A DNA stretch of 64,000 nucleotides from Gemmatimonadota bacterium (GCA_002714465.1 PAXL01000036.1:79508-143507), one strand, 5' to 3'; positions 26,102 to 35,294 are shown, counted from the stretch's first letter. Notes: generated from the sequence alone by a model not told the origin. A program made the numbers and translations.

Positions 26102-29100
26102 CGGATGATTGCTGCCTTGATGAAGCACGTTTCGGTGCGGCCTCCGCCCGTTGCCTGCAGTCTACAGACATACACCCCGCTGCCGTAGTCCGTTGTATCC
26201 CAACGGATTTCGTTGTCCGTGTTGGCATCTGTCGAACTCGTTGTGATCTGCTCGACGATCTGGCCAACGGCGTTGACGATCAGGAGGTCGACCTCCGCAT
26301 GCTTATTCAGGAAAAACCTGATATACGCTTCGTTCCCACGTATCGGGTTCGGGTAGCAGTAGGCTTTCTCGGTCGGCAGAAGATCGGCGCTTTCCGTATC
26401 GAAATCCCCCGCAATCTGAGTCAATCGACTCGTGTTCCCTGAGTTTCCGCCGAGCTGCCCCCAAACGACATTCGTGCCCGTGAGCGAAGAGTTGATGCGG
26501 TCGAGATGCCACAGGTGAGCCGATCCTGCATCGGTGAAGGCGACCAACTCCAGCAAGCCGTCCTCATCGATGTCGCCGATCAGCGGAGAGACCGATATCG
26601 GTCCGGTCGCAAGAATAGGGAAACCGGGCAGGGATTGCCCCGCTCCTGTGATGGCGTAAATCGCTCCGGTCTGCGCGGCGACTAAAATGTCCAGGTTTCC
26701 GTCCGCATCCATGTCTGCGACCAGAGGAGAGGCGGTGATTAGGCCGACGCGATCCTTTAGCGGGAGCTTGATCGGTTTGTCAGACTGAACAACGCCGTTA
26801 TGCCGGACCACCCATACGACGCCGTCACCACCGAACAGGACTTCCACAAACCCGTCGTTGTCGATGTCAGCCAAAGCCAGTGGAGACGATGCCCCTCCTG
26901 GGACGGGTCGGCTGACGACAGGCTCCTTGAGTGCGGGAGGCTGCGAATCGTCATAACCGAAGACCGTAACTGAACCGTTTGTCGATACGACGGCAACGTC
27001 GTCCCATCCACGGCTGTCGAGATCGGCCACTGCCGGCGAACCGAGGGGTGAATTGACCAGCCCGAGTACAACGGCTTCCTGCGGCCCTTGGATTGCTGAT
27101 ACCGCTCCGCCTTGATCTACCACGATCAGCTCAGTGCGCCCATCTCCATCGATCTCGCCGACAGCGATTCCCTTTATGGCCCGGTTCCCCGCCTGAGCGC
27201 TCCCGGATGCCGGGCCATACGAGCCCCAAAGAACTCGGCCATCATTGAGTCCCCAGATGTCATTTGTCTCGATCGAAGGGAAGCGTCCGATCACTGGTGC
27301 GGTCGACACTGCTGCACCACCGATCTTGGACACGGTTGCGTCTCCCTCTGACCAGAGCCCGAGGTCCGGGGAGGGGAACAGGATTCCGTCAGCTGTTTGT
27401 GATACAGAGCCGACCGCAGGCGTGAGGCTGGCGCTATAGTTTGCAAGGTTCTGCGGGTCTCCGAGTATCGTCCACGCGTTTTCGATCCCGTTGTTCGCGT
27501 TCAAGATGACGTTCATGCCTTCGACCGTGGCGACACGTGGAGCGATCGCCGAAGCAGATGTGTGTGAGGCGGGCCAGTTGTCGTCGTGGCGGTTGAATCG
27601 GATTGCGATTTCCATCTCCTGACCTGGTGCGCTTAGGATCTGGATCTCCACACCAGTCTCGTAGCCCAGGTTGCTGTTCGAGCTCGGGGTTGTGTCGGAC
27701 GAGAAACGTGTGACGTTCCCGACGTAGTACGGATCGAACGGGCCCCCAGAGACGTCCGAGAAGGATATGATCCCGCTTGTGATCACGCGACTCGCCGACG
27801 TGTTTCCGATGTCCTCTAGACCGTCCGCCTCTTCGAGTGCGATCCCCTTTCGGTAGACACCAACGAGTCCATCGAAGTGGACGCGGAAGTCCGGGTGGCT
27901 GTTGACGTGCTTGTCGTCACCGCTTCGGCTGACCACAGCATCGTCGACGTGCCAAATCAGGACACCTGACCCCGGGATGAAAGCATCGTAGTCGTCGTTC
28001 GCGACCCAGACGCCACGATCGCCATCTGAGAGCGTAATTGTCGGGCGGCGTCCCTCGACTTGGAGACGCGAGATCCTGTTTTCGAGAAGGAAGTACTCGT
28101 CTGCAGTGATGGGGATCTTGACTGCTCTAGGCAAATCTTCACGAGCGTTAATCGCCCCGATCGTTAGTGTGGTGTCTGTCCGAATGACGACGGGATCTAG
28201 CCAGCCGAGCTGCATCCGAGACCAAGCCGTCAGTTGGCTCGGTACGTAGGCGACAAGGAGCGTGTCTGACGGGTCTCCTGTCAGGCTGCTCAATCCGAGG
28301 GCTGCAGAGGAACCGAAGGCGATGTTGCCCGTATCCATTAGGCTCCAGTCACCGATTGCAGGCAGACCGTCTTCGGGGTTATCGAGCCGTGGGAGGCCGA
28401 GCTGGTTTGCGTAGAATCGAGCAAGAATGCCGTTTAGGCCGCTGCGACCGTCGGTCCCGCCGGCTTCCGGCAAGAGGATGCCGCGATCAATCGAGAAGGC
28501 ACCACCGTTGACGGTGATCGGCCCGGTCGCGTATGTGTCTAGGTCAGAGCGGTTGATGAAAGCAGAAGGGATGTCGTTGAGCTCGTTGCTCGACTCACCT
28601 CCGAGCCCGGCATGAATCACGATGACGTCGTCGTAGGCAGAAAAGTCCAGCGGGTCACCTTCACGAGCTTCGGCTGCAAGGACTCCATCGCGGAAGAGAC
28701 TGACGATACGTTCGTTGATTTCCTGAGTCGTCCTGCCGTTCCCGTAGTCGATGAGCGATTGCTCAAGGACGTAGCTGTCTCCTTCTCCGGCCGGCAGGAC
28801 TGTAGACTCGATAGCAAGGCGTCCACCAGAAACGGTTGTGTAATAATGTGACAGGGCCTGGAGGTGAGCTTCGAAGAAGGACCGGTTGTGCGGAGGCGTG
28901 TCGAAAGGAAACCGATAGTCGGGCGACGCTTCTTCGAACGTTCGGAGATCGAAAGTTCCGTTACCGCTCGTCGTTTCCTCGTCCGGCATCTCTTGAGGAA
29001 AGGAGACACGGATCGCAAGTATGCTGCGTGTCTCCAGGGGCTGACCTTCCAGAGTCGAAGCGAAGGTCAGCACGGCCAGTCCGTAGAAGGCAATGAAAAG

Positions 29101-29163
29101 GCGTTCGAGCCTCAGCCGAAGCGATACGACCGAACGCCTGATCTGAAGTCTTCGAGGTCTCAC
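26098..29163 (-). CDS. M6-like pseudo-metalloprotease with FG-GAP propeller and type IX sorting domain
   Basis: 1021 residues. After a signal-like segment (21-40) comes an immune-inhibitor-A/M6 domain, recognised by SFFEAHLQALSHYYTTVSGGRL, YDDVIVIHAG and GVLIWHVDD. The position of the zinc motif (HEFGHxLGLP in active M6 enzymes) reads RFYANQLGLP at 249-258, so both histidines and the glutamate are replaced. The second half has FG-GAP/VCBS repeats (DIDNDGFVEVLFGGDG, DMDADGNLDILVAAQ, DIDEDGLLELVAF). The last 90 residues are a type IX-like sorting domain starting YPNPIRGNEAYIRF. GTG start; no strong ribosome-binding site. Confidence 0.82.
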   Translation of the reverse strand: MRPRRLQIRRSVVSLRLRLERLFIAFYGLAVLTFASTLEGQPLETRSILAIRVSFPQEMPDEETTSGNGTFDLRTFEEASPDYRFPFDTPPHNRSFFEAHLQALSHYYTTVSGGRLAIESTVLPAGEGDSYVLEQSLIDYGNGRTTQEINERIVSLFRDGVLAAEAREGDPLDFSAYDDVIVIHAGLGGESSNELNDIPSAFINRSDLDTYATGPITVNGGAFSIDRGILLPEAGGTDGRSGLNGILARFYANQLGLPRLDNPEDGLPAIGDWSLMDTGNIAFGSSAALGLSSLTGDPSDTLLVAYVPSQLTAWSRMQLGWLDPVVIRTDTTLTIGAINAREDLPRAVKIPITADEYFLLENRISRLQVEGRRPTITLSDGDRGVWVANDDYDAFIPGSGVLIWHVDDAVVSRSGDDKHVNSHPDFRVHFDGLVGVYRKGIALEEADGLEDIGNTSASRVITSGIISFSDVSGGPFDPYYVGNVTRFSSDTTPSSNSNLGYETGVEIQILSAPGQEMEIAIRFNRHDDNWPASHTSASAIAPRVATVEGMNVILNANNGIENAWTILGDPQNLANYSASLTPAVGSVSQTADGILFPSPDLGLWSEGDATVSKIGGAAVSTAPVIGRFPSIETNDIWGLNDGRVLWGSYGPASGSAQAGNRAIKGIAVGEIDGDGRTELIVVDQGGAVSAIQGPQEAVVLGLVNSPLGSPAVADLDSRGWDDVAVVSTNGSVTVFGYDDSQPPALKEPVVSRPVPGGASSPLALADIDNDGFVEVLFGGDGVVWVVRHNGVVQSDKPIKLPLKDRVGLITASPLVADMDADGNLDILVAAQTGAIYAITGAGQSLPGFPILATGPISVSPLIGDIDEDGLLELVAFTDAGSAHLWHLDRINSSLTGTNVVWGQLGGNSGNTSRLTQIAGDFDTESADLLPTEKAYCYPNPIRGNEAYIRFFLNKHAEVDLLIVNAVGQIVEQITTSSTDANTDNEIRWDTTDYGSGVYVCRLQATGGGRTETCFIKAAIIR

Positions 29164-29176
29164 TTACAGCAGAAAG

Positions 29177-30229
29177 TCAGAATGTGAAGCCGCCAGAGAA
29201 ACGGAAGACGTTCCGGACGGCAGTACCACCGTTAGCGAAGTATGACAGGTCGAATGTCGCCCAGTCATACTTGAGCCCGAAACCGAAGGTTGGTGTCTTG
29301 CGGTTGCCGTCGTGGTCGTGCGAATAACCGGCCCGAACTGCAAAGGCTGTGACTTCAGACAGGTTGTACGCCAACTCTGTCCCGACGTGATAGTCCATAT
29401 CTTTGAGCTCATCGCCCGCGTCTCCGTCGCTCCATCCTGTGATGAAAGATCCGAACCCCTCATCCGGCAGAGGTTTGTAGACGTCGGCGACGAAGAGGAG
29501 AGAGTAATTGTTTCGATTCAGGAGGGTCCAGCCAAAGCCGATTGTGAATGTCTGAGGAAGTGGGTCCGACTGATCGGCATCGATGAACGTCATGTTGGGC
29601 CCGACGTTCCGGAGCGTCCATCCGAACGAGAATTGGTCGCTGGGTTTCCAGAGAAATCCGAGATCGCCGCCGAAGCTCGTTCCCGTTCCACTTCCCTGCT
29701 CGGCACCCGCGCCCTGTCCGGCGAGGTTCTGGTGGATCAGCTTCGTGGTGATACCGAGGGAGATTGACCTAGATATGTACGCGCCGTAGGAGACACCGAA
29801 GGCGACACCGAAGCTCGTGAACGTACCGAGATCCTGCCCTTGCTCATCGGTCCTGAACTGCGTGCCTAAAGAGGTGTAGATCAAGCTGATGCCGAAGTTC
29901 CCTATGTCTCCGAAGGGCTGCGTGTAGCCGCCAAAAGACGTGAAGATGTCGTTGGCGAGCGAAGGGACGGGCTTATAGAAGGTTGTGCTGAGCGACCGTG
30001 AGTCGTCGTTTGCCAGTGCTGCGGGGTTGAAGAACGTCGCGTCGGCATCGTCTGATATCGCCACGTATGCGTCGCCCATACCAGCCGCCCTAGCGCTAGG
30101 CGAGAACAGCAGAAAGTTCGCCGCGGCCCGGCTCTCGGGTGTCGCTTCCACGAGGCTGAGCGACAGCATCGAAATGCACAGGCAGGACAGAATCGCCTTC
30201 AACGATCTGCTTGAGCGAAAGGTTAGCAT
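29177..30229 (-). CDS. PorV-family outer-membrane protein
   Basis: 350 residues. Signal peptide to about residue 29; then the PorV/PorQ hallmark FLLFSPSARAAGMGDAYVAISDDADATFFNPAALA. The rest is alternating beta strands, ending in FRFSGGFTF with terminal Phe. PorV is the outer-membrane shuttle of type IX secretion, which fits with the sorting domain of the next gene product. The ribosome-binding site AAGGAGGA is strong. It heads the minus-strand cluster. Confidence 0.88.
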   Translation of the reverse strand: MLTFRSSRSLKAILSCLCISMLSLSLVEATPESRAAANFLLFSPSARAAGMGDAYVAISDDADATFFNPAALANDDSRSLSTTFYKPVPSLANDIFTSFGGYTQPFGDIGNFGISLIYTSLGTQFRTDEQGQDLGTFTSFGVAFGVSYGAYISRSISLGITTKLIHQNLAGQGAGAEQGSGTGTSFGGDLGFLWKPSDQFSFGWTLRNVGPNMTFIDADQSDPLPQTFTIGFGWTLLNRNNYSLLFVADVYKPLPDEGFGSFITGWSDGDAGDELKDMDYHVGTELAYNLSEVTAFAVRAGYSHDHDGNRKTPTFGFGLKYDWATFDLSYFANGGTAVRNVFRFSGGFTF

Positions 30230-30379
30230 GACAAGGTTCCTCCTTACAGCGACACAGAGTGTGCCACGTTAAGGGCAATCGGGGGAAGAGCCCCACAGAG
30301 ACCGCGGTGCGGTCCACGCGTCGGGAAGCTTCAGTTTCCGGGTAAGTCGTTCTACGACACTGGATGATGTGCGAGTCAG

Positions 30380-30396
30380 AACTGTTTTAAACAGTT
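30380..30396. promoter_or_regulatory. 17-bp perfect palindrome, candidate operator
   Basis: AACTGTTTTAAACAGTT: 8-bp arms around a single central base, 151 bases upstream of the PorV-like start in the divergent gap. Its size and symmetry fit a dimeric regulator's operator; no known box matches. Confidence 0.45.
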
Positions 30397-30434
30397 TGAT
30401 CTCAACTCGGACATACACCCCGCGGGAAGAGCGA

Positions 30435-30573
30435 CCCAGCACTCCCAAAGGTTTCTGGCCTTTAAAGCTACAACCCCAGATGACCGCCCATTTTTTGCTG
30501 GTAAGAAGTGCTGGGAGCGGTCACAGCACTTCGCCTTGAATTAAGGAAATTCTGGGTAAAAAGCCAAACCTTT
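30435..30573. ncRNA. candidate structured RNA in the 479-base intergenic gap
   Basis: Complementary segments nest over 139 bases: AAAGGTTT (30447-30454) with AAACCTTT (30566-30573); CCCAGA (30475-30480) with TCTGGG (30551-30556); and CCTT (30534-30537) with AAGG (30543-30546). Inside lies a perfect 9-bp hairpin, GAAGTGCTG (30505-30513) with CAGCACTTC (30524-30532), whose loop contains GCGGTC (30517-30522), complementary to GACCGC (30482-30487), so a pseudoknot or switch is possible. CCCAGCACT (30435-30443) can also compete for AGTGCTGGG (30507-30515). I cannot match a known family. The strand is undecided. Confidence 0.45.
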
Positions 30574-30708
30574 AGCGAGTTACGATAGGCACTCTCCGTA
30601 GGAGGAAATCGATTGTTCTGGCTGCGCGGCTTTACCTATATTCGGAACGATTACACGCAATTGCTATCACGCAAATTACGTGCCTAAATATAATAGGGAT
30701 TTTATGAT

Positions 30709-30966
30709 ATGATCAGTAAGGATCTGCTCGATATATTGGCTTGTCCCGAGGATAAGACCCCCGTCTCCTTGGCTGGTCAGGCGCTGGTTGACGATCTCAA
30801 CAAGAGGATCGAGGCCGGTGAGATGAAGAATCGAGCTGGCGAAATGGTTGAAAACAAAATGGATGGTGGCTTGGTTCGTGAAGACGGTGCCTACCTCTAT
30901 AGGATCGAAGACGGCATTCCGATCATGCTGATTGACGAGGCGATCGCGTTGGATCCTTCTACGTAA
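30709..30966 (+). CDS. Trm112-like / YcaR (UPF0434) family protein
   Basis: 85 residues: starts SKDLLDILACPEDKTPVSL and ends DGIPIMLIDEA, the two halves of the Trm112 fold, with an insertion of about 40 residues between. Only one cysteine (Cys11) remains, so zinc binding as in eukaryotic Trm112 is unlikely. In other organisms the fold partners methyltransferases; the bacterial role is unknown. A TATAAT (30689-30694) lies 14 bases before the ATG, giving a very short leader; no convincing -35 box. Confidence 0.82.
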   Translation: MISKDLLDILACPEDKTPVSLAGQALVDDLNKRIEAGEMKNRAGEMVENKMDGGLVREDGAYLYRIEDGIPIMLIDEAIALDPST

Positions 30967-31065
30967 CCTATCGGCTGCGTTTCTCGGTGCGCCACCCCGA
31001 AATTCGGTACCCCCCAAAGGCTAACGCATACGCCCAATATCGGTTCCCGCTCATTATCTCATTGA

Positions 31066-31105
31066 AGGGCCGTCATCTCGGGAAAGCTCTCGGTGTGACG
31101 GCCCT
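31066..31105 (+). terminator. stem-loop terminator-like element after the Trm112-like gene
   Basis: AGGGCCGTCA (31066-31075) pairs perfectly over 10 bp with TGACGGCCCT (31096-31105), loop 20 bases, followed by the moderately T-rich TACTTCGTTG. It lies between the Trm112-like gene and the next start. Confidence 0.55.
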
Positions 31106-31123
31106 ACTTCGTTGTAGAATCTT

Positions 31124-32638
31124 ATGTTGAGGCGAATCACATTTTCGTGGATGACGACGCTGCTGGCCTTGGTAGTGGTGCAATGCGGCGAAGATGATCC
31201 GACGCCATCTGCGCTAGACAGTTCGCCGCTTCCGCCGATGGATCAGGGCGCCGTTCAGTGGCTGGATCCGGAAAACCAGTCCACGTGGTCCAAAACGGAG
31301 AAACCCTATTTCCTTTTTCTGTTTGACCGACGCTCCTACTGGTCACGTGAAATGGCGCGTGACGCGTTCGGATCACCGGAAAACGCTAACGAGATCTCCC
31401 GGCTGACTCGTCCCGTCTGGATCGATGCGGACTTAAGGCCAGATCTGGTCGATCGCTACGCACTCGGTGCTCTGCCTTCGCTTGCCGTCCTGACACCCGA
31501 TCTCGAGTGGATCACGGGGTCTACCTACCTTGGGGCCGAGGACATGGCCTCTCTCCTGAGACGCATTCGTATTCTGGTCGACGTCCCAGAGCGAGCCGAA
31601 GATCTCGAGCGCGAGCGCGCCAAGCTCAGGATGCGTCGGCCGCACGCGACTACCGCCTTTGCCAACCGGCTCGCTTTAGGGGAGCTTCGTCTGCGGCTGA
31701 CTGATGCGATCCTGAAAGCGCCGGCGTGGCTTCAGCCGGGTGAGGGTGTCATCGCGCTGATCGAAACGGGTAATAGTGACAAGGCCCGAGCTTGGGCTGA
31801 AGCAAACCTTCGACCCGAAAGGTTCCACGGCAGTGGTGCTCTGTATGATGCGACCCTGACAGATGACCATCGTCTGACCGAGGAGCGGGTGTCTCTGGCT
31901 GTAAATGCAGGTGCTCTCTATACGGTCGCGACACTTGCCTCGCTGACGGACGACCGATTTTTGGCCGAGCAAAGCCGGAAACTCGCTGAAGCGTTCGAGC
32001 TGTCGTTCGGGACCTCGACCTCAGAACTTTTCGGAAGCGGCACCGCAGACTTCTCGGCCGACACCTCGGGTGTCATAAGGCCTGGAGCAGGTGCCCCGTC
32101 TCTATACAACAGGCGTTCTGTAACCTCGTGGAATGCCCTCGCTGTGTCGGCGTTTTGCCGAACTGCAACGCTTTCCGCCGAGAACCCCTGGCCGGACCGC
32201 GCTCGGTCGATCCTCGATGCGATCCTGAAGCGCCGCGTGAAGGGATCCCGGGTCAGGCGGACCGAAGTAGCGTCCTCGGTGTTACAGTTTGAAGACGCCG
32301 CACACACGATACGTGCGTGTCTCGACCTGGCCGACCTTACCGGGGAAACATCCTACAAGAGTCGCGCCTCGGAGCTTGCTGATCGAATGCTAAAAGACAT
32401 GCTTTTAGAGGAGGGCGCGGTCAGTCACCTGATCGGTGCCGACGGTCACTACGGGAGCGGCGCCGGTGTTTTCGCACAGTGTTTGGTTAGGATGGCTAAA
32501 CTGAATGGAACATACCTGAAAGATGCTGAACGGCTCTGTCGGTTGGCAATCGCGCACGGTGCGGAGCGGCCTAGCAGACTCGGGGCCGTTGTGCGAGCAC
32601 TGGTCATGCTCGAGGCGAAAGGGACAGATCTCGAATGA
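31124..32638 (+). CDS. degenerate thioredoxin-fold / YyaL-like protein (DUF255 type), secreted
   Basis: 504 residues. N-terminal signal (core MTTLLALVVVQCG) suggests export, perhaps as a lipoprotein with a poor lipobox. Residues 50-140 align with the DUF255 thioredoxin-like domain of YyaL/SPATA20 proteins: KPYFLFLFDRRSYWSREM stands where the family has an STCHWCHVM-type CxxC motif, so both cysteines are lost while the tryptophan is kept. The remainder is an alpha-helical six-hairpin-like domain (SLYNRRSVTSWNALAVSAFCR, with the family's LTSWNG-like segment). Overlaps the next gene by four bases. Function unknown. Confidence 0.72.
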   Translation: MLRRITFSWMTTLLALVVVQCGEDDPTPSALDSSPLPPMDQGAVQWLDPENQSTWSKTEKPYFLFLFDRRSYWSREMARDAFGSPENANEISRLTRPVWIDADLRPDLVDRYALGALPSLAVLTPDLEWITGSTYLGAEDMASLLRRIRILVDVPERAEDLERERAKLRMRRPHATTAFANRLALGELRLRLTDAILKAPAWLQPGEGVIALIETGNSDKARAWAEANLRPERFHGSGALYDATLTDDHRLTEERVSLAVNAGALYTVATLASLTDDRFLAEQSRKLAEAFELSFGTSTSELFGSGTADFSADTSGVIRPGAGAPSLYNRRSVTSWNALAVSAFCRTATLSAENPWPDRARSILDAILKRRVKGSRVRRTEVASSVLQFEDAAHTIRACLDLADLTGETSYKSRASELADRMLKDMLLEEGAVSHLIGADGHYGSGAGVFAQCLVRMAKLNGTYLKDAERLCRLAIAHGAERPSRLGAVVRALVMLEAKGTDLE

Positions 32639-33516
32639 CTGATCTTGTGATTGGCGGACGGGGCAACCTGGGTCGCCATCTGATGACAGACCTTCCCGCT
32701 GCCGTTTCGACAAGCCGGGATGGGGACTCTGACGGGGCGCTCAACATTCTGAATGAGAATCGAGTAAGAGATCTCGTTACTCGGCTCAGACCTCGCTGTG
32801 TTATCAACACGGCGGCGATGACGAGTGTCGACGGATGCGAACGGGATCCCGAAGCTGCGCAGGCCGTCCACGTGGAAGGAACGGAGAACCTCGTTCGAGC
32901 GTGTGAATGTGCCGGTGCCCGTTTGATCCATCTGTCGACAAACTACGTGTTCGACGGTGAAGACGGACCTTACACGGAGTCGGATGAAACGAATCCGCTT
33001 TCCGTGTATGGCCGTACTAAGCTGGAGAGCGAGAGAATCGTCCTCGATGGTCGCGTGAACGGTCTGGTTGTCCGCACTGCCGTGTTCTACGGTCCAGAGT
33101 TTGACAGACCGAATTTCGTGACTTGGGCCATTCGACAGTTGATACTTGGGCAGCAGATCCGGATTGTGACCGACGAGACAGCCAACCCAACTTATGTACC
33201 CGAGCTCAGCAGAGCGATCGCCGCCTTCGCGGGCACGACCGACATGCCCTCTCTGGTTCATGTGGCAGGCTTCGATTTTGCCTCCCGTTACCAGATGATT
33301 GAGACGGTTTGTGACGTTTTCGGGCTGAATAAGGACCTCGTGAAACCTGTCGGTTCGTCCGAACTCGGTCAGGATGCGCCCCGTCCATCGAGTGCGGGAC
33401 TAACCACGGATCTTGCTCGCACTCTCTTGGACTACGAGTTCCGTCCCCTCAGGGCGAATCTTATCGAGCTCAAGCAGCAGATCGGGAATCCTGAGGCTTG
33501 GGCTCTATCGGACTGA
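32635..33516 (+). CDS. RmlD-like dTDP-4-dehydrorhamnose reductase family protein
   Basis: 293 residues, extended SDR. Cofactor motif GGRGNLGRHL at the N-terminus, NTAAMTSVDGCERD, the RmlD signature THLSTNYVFDG-type segment followed by PYTESDETNPLSVYGRTKLESE with the catalytic YxxxK. No rmlA/B/C genes are nearby, so the natural substrate may not be rhamnose; MAT2B-like relatives share the fold. ATGA overlap with the upstream gene. Confidence 0.83.
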   Translation: MTDLVIGGRGNLGRHLMTDLPAAVSTSRDGDSDGALNILNENRVRDLVTRLRPRCVINTAAMTSVDGCERDPEAAQAVHVEGTENLVRACECAGARLIHLSTNYVFDGEDGPYTESDETNPLSVYGRTKLESERIVLDGRVNGLVVRTAVFYGPEFDRPNFVTWAIRQLILGQQIRIVTDETANPTYVPELSRAIAAFAGTTDMPSLVHVAGFDFASRYQMIETVCDVFGLNKDLVKPVGSSELGQDAPRPSSAGLTTDLARTLLDYEFRPLRANLIELKQQIGNPEAWALSD

Positions 33517-33556
33517 AATTGGTCTCAAACTCAAGCTTTTTAAGCAGTTAATATCC

Positions 33557-33585
33557 TTGACACTCGGGAGGGTCGCCTCTAATTT
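33557..33585 (+). promoter_or_regulatory. sigma-70-type promoter upstream of the S41 protease
   Basis: TTGACA (33557-33562), 17-base spacer, TAATTT (33580-33585), about 50 bases before the ATG of the protease gene. Confidence 0.65.
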
Positions 33586-33632
33586 TCTCCGTTTTGCACC
33601 ATCGGTATCACACCGTAACGACTTGAATCTCC

Positions 33633-35270
33633 ATGAGAAAACAGATCGCGATTCACATTTTTCTGTGCCTGCTAGTCTTTACGGCCGTCGTCGACGCGAA
33701 CGAACCCCGTGTCACGCGATTCCAGCAGGCAGAAGCTTTCGCGGAGGTCGGTGACCTCGTTCGTCACCGCTACTACCAGGAGACCGATGCCGTCGACCTG
33801 TATCACGGTGCTATCGAAGGCTACCTGTCCAAGCTTGATCCCCATTCGACATACATAACGCCCGAACAGCTTCGAAAGACGCAAGAACGCCTAGAAGGCG
33901 CCTTCGAGGGGATCGGAATCTACTTCGACCTGATCGACAATTTTCTGACGGTTCTGTCTCCGATCGACGGATCGCCGGCATACGCCGTGGGGATCCTGCC
34001 GGGCGATCGTATCATCCGAATCGACGGTCACTCGGCAGTCGGTATAAAGTCGGCTGAGGTCGAGGAGCGGCTCAAAGGGCCGAAGGGCAGCATCGTAACG
34101 GTGTCGGTGCAACGACAGGGACACGAGCGGATTCTGGAGTTCGAGATCGTGCGGGACAAGATCAATGTCCCCAGTGTCCCGTATGCGTTCTGCGTAGTGG
34201 ATAACGTCGGATATGTGAAAGTGAACCGATTCTCGGGTCGGACAACCGAGGAGATCCGATCGGCCGTGGGCGAGCTTCTGTCTAAGGGGATCGAGAAGCT
34301 GATCCTAGATCTCCGGGGCAACGGTGGTGGGTTCCTGGAGCAGGCCGTGTCTGTCTCAGATCTGTTCCTGGAGACGGATAGGCTCGTCGTTTACACGGAA
34401 GGGCGTCGAAGGGGGTCTCGTGAAGACCACTTTTCGAGACGCGACCCACTCGTTCCCCGATCGATGCCGGTGATCTGCCTTGTGAACAGCAGCAGTGCGA
34501 GCGCATCGGAGATCGTCGCCGGCGCACTGCAGGATTACGACCGCGGTCTAATCGTCGGACACACGACTTTCGGCAAAGGACTGGTCCAGAAGCAGTATCG
34601 CCTGAAAAACGGCGGCGCCTTGCTTCTGACTGTAGCCAAATACATGACTCCGAGCGGCCGGCCGATTCAGCGTCCTTACGACGAAAGCGGACAGGCGTAT
34701 GTGGAGGCGGGGCACGACAATTACGACCCGAACAACGATCCCGAGAGCACCGTTGCTAAGCCGATCTACTACACCGAGATCCTTCATCGAGAAGTGTTCG
34801 GAAGCGGCGGAATCTCGCCGGACGTGGTCGTCTCGGCGGACTCCCTCTCGAGCTTCGAACGGTCACTCGTTCAGAGCGGCGTGTTTTTGGAGTTCGCTAC
34901 GCGGGAGGCGCTGTTGTTCACCTCGAGCTACGATGATTTCGGAGAGTATTTTGAGGGGTATCGTCCAGGACGCCGAGAGGTTTTGGCCTTCAAACGCTTC
35001 CTAAAATCGCTGCCCGAAAGTCGGATAAACGCCAAGCTGGACGACCGGTCTTTCCGGGAGAGCGGCGATTTCATCAAGGAGCAGGTCAGACAACAGTTTG
35101 CGCAAATCCGTTGGGGGACTTATGCTGCGGGGCGGGTCCGGATCGATCAGGATCCCGTGGTCGAGCAGGCAACGGGTTTGTTCGAGCGCGCCACGGCACT
35201 GCTCGACAGCAGAACCTACCACAGTGAGGGCAGGATTGGTCGGTCTGAGTCTTTTGACCAGGTTCGTTGA
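33633..35270 (+). CDS. carboxy-terminal processing protease, S41 family (CtpA/Prc)
   Basis: Periplasmic serine protease that trims C-termini of envelope proteins. 545 residues: signal peptide 1-22; the N-terminal LSKLDPHSTYITPEQ segment; a PDZ domain (about 85-165) with GSPAYAVGILPGDRIIRIDG; the protease core with ILDLRGNGGGFLEQAV; the catalytic serine in NSSSASASEIV (residues 288-292) and catalytic Lys315 in FGKGLVQ. A C-terminal extension of about 120 residues after ISPDVVVS is longer than in CtpA. It precedes the permease/ATPase pair by 24 bases. Confidence 0.95.
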   Translation: MRKQIAIHIFLCLLVFTAVVDANEPRVTRFQQAEAFAEVGDLVRHRYYQETDAVDLYHGAIEGYLSKLDPHSTYITPEQLRKTQERLEGAFEGIGIYFDLIDNFLTVLSPIDGSPAYAVGILPGDRIIRIDGHSAVGIKSAEVEERLKGPKGSIVTVSVQRQGHERILEFEIVRDKINVPSVPYAFCVVDNVGYVKVNRFSGRTTEEIRSAVGELLSKGIEKLILDLRGNGGGFLEQAVSVSDLFLETDRLVVYTEGRRRGSREDHFSRRDPLVPRSMPVICLVNSSSASASEIVAGALQDYDRGLIVGHTTFGKGLVQKQYRLKNGGALLLTVAKYMTPSGRPIQRPYDESGQAYVEAGHDNYDPNNDPESTVAKPIYYTEILHREVFGSGGISPDVVVSADSLSSFERSLVQSGVFLEFATREALLFTSSYDDFGEYFEGYRPGRREVLAFKRFLKSLPESRINAKLDDRSFRESGDFIKEQVRQQFAQIRWGTYAAGRVRIDQDPVVEQATGLFERATALLDSRTYHSEGRIGRSESFDQVR

Positions 35271-35294
35271 TAGAGGATAATTTTGGAGGGGTTG

